From: Foliamicus sp963666765
Lineage (GTDB): Bacteria; Pseudomonadota; Gammaproteobacteria; Steroidobacterales; Foliamicaceae
Direction of reading: 5' to 3'
Assembly: GCA_963666765.1 (NCBI GenBank)
Contig: OY762933.1
Span: 1,116,001-1,180,000 of the forward strand
Length of the DNA stretch: 64,000 nucleotides
Shown: in pieces, positions 58,974-64,000 of the stretch
Numbering within the stretch: position 1 is the stretch's first letter
Layout of the letters: each line of letters starts with the position of its first letter
Program-made: the position numbers and the translations under genes
Notes under the pieces: model-generated
The model's input: the letters and a program-made list of their open reading frames with translations, nothing else
What the model was told of the DNA's origin: nothing
The model's database searches: none

Positions 58974-59454
58974 TATGAGTTAATATAGATACCTGACAGA
59001 AAAATTACATATACCCGACAATTTCTTGTCGCTTGGGAAAGCGTGCAGCGGTCAACTTTAGACTCGGTGGACTACCATTAGGAAGACTGGATTCCCATGA
59101 GGAACCCGCCGCATCCTGTTCTCTCCATGCTTCACGATTGCCTGGTGGCTTTAGGTTAAAGTGCTGCCGAAGGCGCCCGCAACGCCAGCGTAAACAAAAG
59201 GGAGATTATTCGAGGTCGTTCATTGCCGTTCCGCAATCTCGAAAGATATGGTGCTTCGCCTGCACCGAGCCTTTGGCGGCGGCGCCGAAACCTGACGTCA
59301 ATTACGAGAAACCTACGACTCTGTTCAGGCTGCACTGCCCCCTGCTCTCACCCAGGCTCGAACGCGGCCAGCCACTACGGCAGGCGCCGGTGCCGACGAA
59401 CTCGACTACTGAACAAGGTATCGGGGCCCGGTCCGCGGGCGCGGGAATGTTCCC
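58974..59454. other. Intergenic stretch at the right edge of the island
   Basis: About 480 bases hold no convincing gene. The left 60 bases are AT-rich and contain the hairpin CGACAA-TTTC-TTGTCG (59016-59031). Composition returns to GC-rich towards the act operon. The short open frames here have no coding character. Confidence 0.5.
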
Positions 59455-60714
59455 TCAGGACGCGGCTTCGAGTTGCTCTTCGGTTGCGTAGTTGCTGATC
59501 TGCCAGGCGGAGATCATCGGCATGCTCCGGAACATTACCAGCATCAGGAAGAACCAGGAGGCCAGCGCGGAAATCGCAATCAGCCATTCCCTGGTATCCG
59601 CGAACGGCACATGCGCCGGTTCCAGTATCGGCATGACGTTGAGGTAGCGGTTGATCCAGAAACCGACCACGATGAGTCCTGACAGCACCAGCATGGCAGG
59701 CCAGGTGCGCTTGACCCAGGCGGCGAGACCGCACAGCAGGGGGGCAAAGAACATGCAACTGACCATAGTCCAGAAAAACGGCTGGTAATGCCCGTACATC
59801 TGCAGCGAAACCACGCCGTACTCGTAATCGAGGTTGCCGAACCAGGACACGAAGAACTGGGCCCAGAACATGTAGAGCCAAAGCAGGCTGAAGGAGGTGA
59901 TCAGGATGCCCATCTGCTTGAGGCGGCCCGCGTCGAACGACTCCTTGAGGCCCTCGCAGCGCCACAGAACGGCGCTCATCAACAGGATGGCCGCCGATCC
60001 GGCCAGGTTTATTCCCTGGATGTAATACAGCGGGTACACGCTGCTGTGGTAATGCGAGATCAGCGTCATTCCGAAGTCCCAGGCGATGAAGGAGTTCGAC
60101 ATGACGTAGAAGAAAAGGATGAAGAAGGACGAGAAAAACAGCCGCCTCTGCAGCGCGAACATGTTCACGCGGCCGCGCCAGGAGGACAGCCACCGCCAGC
60201 AGGCGCGGCAAACGGGATTGCCGCTCTCGGCCAGATCGTCGCGGACGTCCGGCAGCAGGCCCCACAGGAAATAAAGCACCGACAGGCCGTAGAAGGCCGC
60301 CAGCGCCACGAGGTTGCGCCAGAACAGCAGATCCTCGTTCAGCCAGGGACTCAGGTGCCCGTGATCGCCTTCCTGCAGCCAGTAGAACAGGGACTCGCGC
60401 CCACAGGAAAAGATCAACGCAAAACCGATAAAGGCGAACGGCAGGAACGCAAGCGTCATCACCTCACCCAGGCGGTAGAAGGCGCGCGCGAATTCCGCCT
60501 TGCAGAGTCGCATGACCGCGGTAAAGCAAATGCCCGCCTGGCTCAAGCCCAGCACGAACATCCACATGACCAGCGCGAATGCCCAGGGAAAATCACCATC
60601 GGCGCCGTCAAACCAGAGCAGGCCAAAGGAAACGGCCGCCAGACCGGCAAGAACGCCGATCACGCCAATGAACGCCTTCGCGCCCAGCGCACCCGTGCCG
60701 CCGTTGACGCTCAT
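59455..60714 (-). CDS. actF: Alternative complex III subunit ActF (NrfD-like membrane protein)
   Basis: This is a 419-residue integral membrane protein with about ten helices. It has the ActF features WAFALVMWMFVLGLSQAGICFTAVMRL, WRNLVALAAFYGLSVLYFLWGLLPD, FILFFYVMSNSFIAWDFGMTL, and MYGHYQPFFWTMVSCMFFAPLL. In ACIII, ActF and ActC are the two quinol-interacting membrane subunits. It is the last act gene seen; no cytochrome oxidase genes follow here, unlike in many ACIII operons. Its start overlaps the actE stop by 4 nt. Confidence 0.88.
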   Translation of the reverse strand: MSVNGGTGALGAKAFIGVIGVLAGLAAVSFGLLWFDGADGDFPWAFALVMWMFVLGLSQAGICFTAVMRLCKAEFARAFYRLGEVMTLAFLPFAFIGFALIFSCGRESLFYWLQEGDHGHLSPWLNEDLLFWRNLVALAAFYGLSVLYFLWGLLPDVRDDLAESGNPVCRACWRWLSSWRGRVNMFALQRRLFFSSFFILFFYVMSNSFIAWDFGMTLISHYHSSVYPLYYIQGINLAGSAAILLMSAVLWRCEGLKESFDAGRLKQMGILITSFSLLWLYMFWAQFFVSWFGNLDYEYGVVSLQMYGHYQPFFWTMVSCMFFAPLLCGLAAWVKRTWPAMLVLSGLIVVGFWINRYLNVMPILEPAHVPFADTREWLIAISALASWFFLMLVMFRSMPMISAWQISNYATEEQLEAAS

Positions 60715-61334
60715 TCCGCCGCCGTCTCGCCGCCGGATTCGGCCTCGGCGGTGTCCGCCGCTCTCGCGGCTTCCTCAAGCAGGCCGGTGCGCAGATACTG
60801 CACGATGCGCCAGCGGTCTTCCTGCGACATCGCGAACCGGTAGCTGGGCATGATCACGCCGCCGTGCGTGATGGTGTAGTAGAGCTGCCCGTCGGTCTGC
60901 TGCTGCACGTAGGGCAAGGTGAGGTCCATGGGCTGCGGGACGTACTTGAGTCCCACGCTGCCGTCGCCTGTGCCGGCGACGCCGTGGCAGACGCGGCAGT
61001 AGGTGTCGTACATCTCCTCCGCGCGGCCATCATCCGAATCTTCCGCGGCAAGCGGATTGCTCAGCTGCTCTCCGGCCTTCAGCCGCGCCCGCACCAGTTC
61101 CGGGAGATTGGCCGGGCCGTCCAGTTCGCCGCCGTCGGCAGGAACGGATTCGGCCGGCAGCTCCACCGTGGTTTCCTGCGTCTTGACGCTCGGCTGGTCC
61201 TTCATGTCGTCGTTCCAGGGCAATGCGCCGAGGGCGCCCGGAACGGCCATTGCGGCGACGATCATGAGTGCCGGGAGCAGGTTCAGGGTTTGAGGGCGAG
61301 ACGCCCTCAAACCCGGGTTTGCGAGGCGGCTCAT
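60711..61334 (-). CDS. actE: Alternative complex III subunit ActE (mono-heme cytochrome c)
   Basis: This is a 207-residue protein with one heme-binding site, CRVCH (YDTYCRVCHGVAGTGDGSVG), and an axial-ligand region MPSYRFAMSQEDRW near residue 170. An N-terminal hydrophobic segment (LLPALMIVAAMAVPGALG, ~19-36) is the anchor or signal. Residues ~7-17 (PGLRASRPQTL) are encoded by a dispersed palindromic repeat (61286-61314), apparently inserted in frame near the start. The ATG overlaps the actD stop; a later ATG at 61265 would skip the repeat. Confidence 0.88.
   Translation of the reverse strand: MSRLANPGLRASRPQTLNLLPALMIVAAMAVPGALGALPWNDDMKDQPSVKTQETTVELPAESVPADGGELDGPANLPELVRARLKAGEQLSNPLAAEDSDDGRAEEMYDTYCRVCHGVAGTGDGSVGLKYVPQPMDLTLPYVQQQTDGQLYYTITHGGVIMPSYRFAMSQEDRWRIVQYLRTGLLEEAARAADTAEAESGGETAAE
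61286..61314. repeat. Dispersed palindromic repeat, copy 6, inside the actE 5' end
   Basis: GGGTTTGAGGGCG (61286-61298), loop AGA, then CGCCCTCAAACCC (61302-61314) form a perfect 13-bp stem. The core GAGGGCG-NNN-CGCCCTC is the same as in the copies at 8.1 and 28.2 kb. It lies within coding sequence. Confidence 0.75.
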
Positions 61335-61825
61335 TCCGCTTCCTCCCGCTCGATCGACTCGGCGCCGGCGGCGCGCAGAATCTCCTCGGCATCCGGCGCG
61401 CCGGTTCCGGCCACCGAAATCACGAAGCGGTCCACGTTACTGGAGGCCCGATATGTACGGTCTCGCCACGCCGGCAAACGGCTCACGACGAAAAAGCCCA
61501 GCAGCGTCATCAGCGTGCCCAAAAGGATGGTGCTCTCGTAGGTAATCAGCAGGTACGGAGGCAGCGCAATCACCGGCCGGCCCGCGGTCGGCAGGATGAA
61601 GCGCGTGGCGGTCCACACGCACAGCGTGAAACCGCCGATAGCGCCCAGAATGCCCCCGACCAACGTGAACACGCGCACCAGGGACTTGCCCAGTCCGAGT
61701 GCCTCCTCGGCTCCGTGCAGGGGTATGGGAGAAAACAACTCCACCCCGGCAATGCCCTTCTCGCGCAGGGCCCGGGCGGCGTCAAGCGCCGTGTCTTCGT
61801 GCACGAAGGAAGCCAGCAGCGTCAC
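61331..61825 (-). CDS. actD: Alternative complex III subunit ActD (DUF3341)
   Basis: This is a 164-residue protein with two membrane helices (TLVGGILGAIGGFTLCVWTAT and ITYESTILLGTLMTLLGFFVV). The N-terminal LLASFVHEDTALDAARALREKGIAGVELFSPIPLHG is the DUF3341 signature; RFVISVAGTGAPDAEEILRAAGAESI closes it. The GTG at 61825 overlaps the actC stop (GTGA) and fits the family start. It is a structural subunit of the quinol:electron-acceptor oxidoreductase. Confidence 0.87.
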   Translation of the reverse strand: MTLLASFVHEDTALDAARALREKGIAGVELFSPIPLHGAEEALGLGKSLVRVFTLVGGILGAIGGFTLCVWTATRFILPTAGRPVIALPPYLLITYESTILLGTLMTLLGFFVVSRLPAWRDRTYRASSNVDRFVISVAGTGAPDAEEILRAAGAESIEREEAE

Positions 61826-63180
61826 GTGTGGGCCTCCCTCTTGCGCAGCGGGTTGAGCGTCTCCTTGACCTCGTAGATGGAAACCGCCGGGAAGATCTTC
61901 ACGAACAGAAGGAACAGCGTGGTGAAGATGGCGAACGAGCCGAGCGTGATGGAAATCTCGACCAGGCTCGGGAAGTAGGTTCCGAACACGTCGGGCAGGA
62001 ACTTGCGTGGCAAAGAACTGGCCACGATGACAAAGCGCTCCGTCAGCATTCCGATATTGATCAGGATGGAGAGCACCAGCATCACGTTCCAGTTGGTCCG
62101 GATACGGCGCGAGAACAGCGCCAGCGGCGCCACTGCGCAGAACAGGATCATCTCCCAGTACAGCCACCAGAACGGACCCTCCCAGATCCTGTACAGGATC
62201 GCTTCGTACTCGAAAGAGGTTCCGCTGTACCAGCCGCTGAAGTTCTCACAAATGTTGATATACGTCCAGATGAGCGACAGCACCAGCAGCAGCTTGGAGA
62301 GGTTGTCGATGTGCAGTTGCCCGATGTAGCGACCGAAGCCCATGAATTTCCGCAGCATCCACATGACTGTCACGATGCCCGCCGTACCCGAGTAGATCGC
62401 CCCGCACACGAAATAAGGCGCGAAAATGGTGTGGTGCAGCCCGGGGACCGTGGACATGGCGAAGTCCCAGGACACGATGGAATGCACCGAAACCGCCAGC
62501 GGGATCACCAGTACGGCGAAAAAGGTATAGGCCCAGCCCAGCGTGTGCCACTCGTGGGCGGTGCCGCGCCAGCCGAAGCACATGACCGCGTAAATCCTTC
62601 TGCGCAGGCCGGTGGAGCGGTCGCGCACCGCGGCGAAGTCCGGCAGCGAGCCCATGTAGATAAATACGGTGCTGGCCGTAAGGTAGGTCAGGATTGCCAT
62701 CACGTCGAACATCAGCGGCGAGCGGAAGTTCGGCCACAGTTCCATGGGATTGGGAAACGGGAAGGTCCAGTGCACGAACCATACCCGGCCGACGTGCACC
62801 ATCACGAACATGGCCGCGGTCATCAGCGAGAACAGCGTCATCGCCTCCGCGCTTCGGTAAATCGATTTGCGCCAGTCCGACTGGGTAATGTGCAGCACCG
62901 CGGACAGCAGGGTCCCCGAGTGGCTCAGTCCGATCCAGAAGATGAAGTTGGACAGGTAGGTGCCCCACATCGCGTTGCGGTTCATGCCCGCAGCGCCCAC
63001 GCCCACGATGATCTGGTAGATCCAGGGCGCTACAAAGAACAGCAGGGCGGCGCCGGCGGATATGCCCAGCGTCACCCAGTAGCGCCAGGTGGTGGTGGTC
63101 AGCGCATTGATGACGTCGGTGTTGACCTCCGAGTAACTCGGCTGGCCCTGGTCGAACATGAGTTCCCGGGTAGCGCTCAT
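61822..63180 (-). CDS. actC: Alternative complex III subunit ActC (NrfD-like membrane protein)
   Basis: This is a 452-residue protein with about ten helices. The pattern MNRNAMWGTYLSNFIFWIGLSHSGTLLSAVLHITQSDWRKSIYRSAEAMTLF is characteristic of ActC, as are RVWFVHWTFPFPN, SIVSWDFAMSTVPGLHHTIFAPYFVCGAIYSG and ICENFSGWYSG. It forms the main quinol-oxidising membrane site next to the Fe-S subunit ActB. It lies 2 nt after the actB stop. Confidence 0.92.
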   Translation of the reverse strand: MSATRELMFDQGQPSYSEVNTDVINALTTTTWRYWVTLGISAGAALLFFVAPWIYQIIVGVGAAGMNRNAMWGTYLSNFIFWIGLSHSGTLLSAVLHITQSDWRKSIYRSAEAMTLFSLMTAAMFVMVHVGRVWFVHWTFPFPNPMELWPNFRSPLMFDVMAILTYLTASTVFIYMGSLPDFAAVRDRSTGLRRRIYAVMCFGWRGTAHEWHTLGWAYTFFAVLVIPLAVSVHSIVSWDFAMSTVPGLHHTIFAPYFVCGAIYSGTAGIVTVMWMLRKFMGFGRYIGQLHIDNLSKLLLVLSLIWTYINICENFSGWYSGTSFEYEAILYRIWEGPFWWLYWEMILFCAVAPLALFSRRIRTNWNVMLVLSILINIGMLTERFVIVASSLPRKFLPDVFGTYFPSLVEISITLGSFAIFTTLFLLFVKIFPAVSIYEVKETLNPLRKREAHT

Positions 63181-63182
63181 GG

Positions 63183-64000
63183 TCAGGCCGCCGCCTCAGT
63201 AGCTTCTTCCGGCCACATCACCGGGCTTGCCGCGTGGCCGTCCGATTCTTCGCCGTGATGTTCGTCATCTTCATGGCCCGCCAGCGGTTCGCGGGCGTTC
63301 TGGAGGTAGACGACGCTGGGGTGGGTATTCAGTTCTTCCAGCACCTTGTAGGCGCGGGGGTCCTTCAGCTTGCGCGACACGGCGCTTTGGGGATCGTTGC
63401 GGTCGCCGAAGACGATCGCGTCGGTAGGGCAGGCCTGGGCGCAGGCCGGCTGGGCCTCGCCGTCGACCACCCGCCGGTCCTCGTCGCGGGCCAGGTCCTT
63501 GGCGCGGTTGATGCGCTGTACGCAGAAGGTGCACTTTTCCATTACGCCCTTCTCGCGCACGGTCACGTCCGGGTTGAGCTGCTGTTCCAGCGGCTCGTCC
63601 CAGGTGTAGGTGAACCAGTTGAAGAAACGTACTTCGTAGGGGCAGTAGACGGCGCAGGTGCGGGTACCGATACAGCGGTTGTAGACCTGGGCGTTGAGGC
63701 CGTCCTGGTTGTGATAGGTGGCGAAAACCGGACAGGCGATTTCGCAAGGCGCCTCGTCGCATTGCTGGCACAGCATGGGGATGAAATTCAGCCGCGCGTC
63801 GGGGTATTCGCCGTCCCAGTAGCGCTCGATGCGTATCCACTTCATCTCGCGGCCCTGGCGCATGAGCTTTTCGCCCACGATCGGCAGGTTGTTCTCCGCC
63901 TGGCAGGCCACCACGCAGGCCTCGCAGCCGGTGCAGCGGTCCAGGTCCACGGCCATGGTCCAGTGGTAGTCGAATTTCGTGTAGTAGCCGGGGGTGCGGT
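63183..64000 (-). CDS. actB: Alternative complex III subunit ActB, C-terminal iron-sulfur part (5' end beyond window)
   Basis: The minus-strand frame is open through the right edge: RTPGYYTKFDYHWT precedes MAVDLDRCTGCEACVVACQ, so the methionine at 63956 is internal, not the start. Visible cysteine motifs are CTGCEACVVAC, CQQCDEAPCEIAC, CIGTRTCAVYC and CTFCVQRINRAK...CAQAC, i.e. four cluster sites, one with a Gly-Thr replacement typical of a [3Fe-4S] site. In ActB this domain follows a molybdopterin-oxidoreductase-like domain lacking cofactor, which would lie to the right. The His/Glu-rich tail (GHEDDEHHGEES) is notable. Confidence 0.9.
   Translation of the reverse strand, partial: RTPGYYTKFDYHWTMAVDLDRCTGCEACVVACQAENNLPIVGEKLMRQGREMKWIRIERYWDGEYPDARLNFIPMLCQQCDEAPCEIACPVFATYHNQDGLNAQVYNRCIGTRTCAVYCPYEVRFFNWFTYTWDEPLEQQLNPDVTVREKGVMEKCTFCVQRINRAKDLARDEDRRVVDGEAQPACAQACPTDAIVFGDRNDPQSAVSRKLKDPRAYKVLEELNTHPSVVYLQNAREPLAGHEDDEHHGEESDGHAASPVMWPEEATEAAA

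Noticed and set aside
59033..59491. A 152-codon frame in the gap before actF
   Set aside because: Composition is irregular, there is no ribosome site and no motif, and it overlaps the actF 3' end.
63183..63956. A complete 257-residue ferredoxin gene starting at 63956
   Set aside because: The frame is open to the window edge with ActB-like residues before that methionine, so it is the C-terminal part of a larger actB.

Overview
The window looks like a chromosomal segment of an aerobic, heterotrophic, Gram-negative gammaproteobacterium. This is inferred from an IspB-type polyprenyl synthase, UbiG, AvtA and RluB/ScpAB of gammaproteobacterial type, TonB-dependent uptake, the peptidoglycan-recycling style neighbourhood mtaD-ubiG-mupP, and an alternative complex III (ACIII) operon. 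The DNA is GC-rich and genes are packed, usually with 1- or 4-nt stop/start overlaps. Dispersed palindromic intergenic repeats and a high density of dioxygenase, amidohydrolase and hydrolase genes would fit a marine or host-associated uncultured lineage, but that is only inference.

Layout. 1-5.9 kb: a truncated prolyl oligopeptidase, ispB, tRNA-Pro(CGG), a SYLF-domain protein and a pair of rSAM/selenodomain-type glycosyltransferases. 5.9-8.2 kb: avtA and an acyltransferase of the malonyl-CoA:ACP type. 8.2-15.5 kb (minus strand): a complete propionyl-CoA to succinyl-CoA operon (mutase, PccB, PccA, a MeaB GTPase fused to methylmalonyl-CoA epimerase, DUF423). 15.6-21.4 kb: a ketopantoate-reductase-like enzyme, a two-gene sodium/solute symporter, a porin and NADP-isocitrate dehydrogenase. 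21.5-29.7 kb: an exported two-domain CbiX-like protein with a Met/His-rich leader, a PQQ-type sugar dehydrogenase, DUF1838, DUF1295, a membrane-anchored VWA protein with a TerB-like neighbour, a TauD-type dioxygenase and an amidohydrolase. 29.8-32.6 kb: mtaD-ubiG-mupP/gph.

32.7-38.0 kb is an accessory operon: an SbcD/YhaO-like phosphoesterase, a large SbcC/YhaN-like ATPase with a transmembrane hairpin and an unassigned C-terminal domain, then hicA and hicB, all in one tight transcription unit. 38.1-41.4 kb: rluB-scpB-scpA and mrp. 41.5-48.9 kb: two tandem GPH-type transporters, a TonB-dependent receptor, a PhyH-type dioxygenase and an alpha/beta-hydrolase-fold protein with an unusual nucleophile elbow; this reads as an uptake and catabolism cluster of unknown substrate. 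48.9-55.5 kb: bolA-like, yciB, a POT peptide transporter, an M2 peptidyl-dipeptidase, metG and a short ferredoxin.

55.5-59.4 kb is AT-richer, with different codon use. It holds a PD-(D/E)XK-type nuclease-like gene facing a RloA/RloB-like ATPase plus TOPRIM-like pair, and is a likely defence island. 59.4-64.0 kb is the ACIII operon (actB end, actC, actD, actE, actF), which enters from beyond the right edge. The two accessory loci and the dispersed repeat family are the parts most likely to hold something undescribed.
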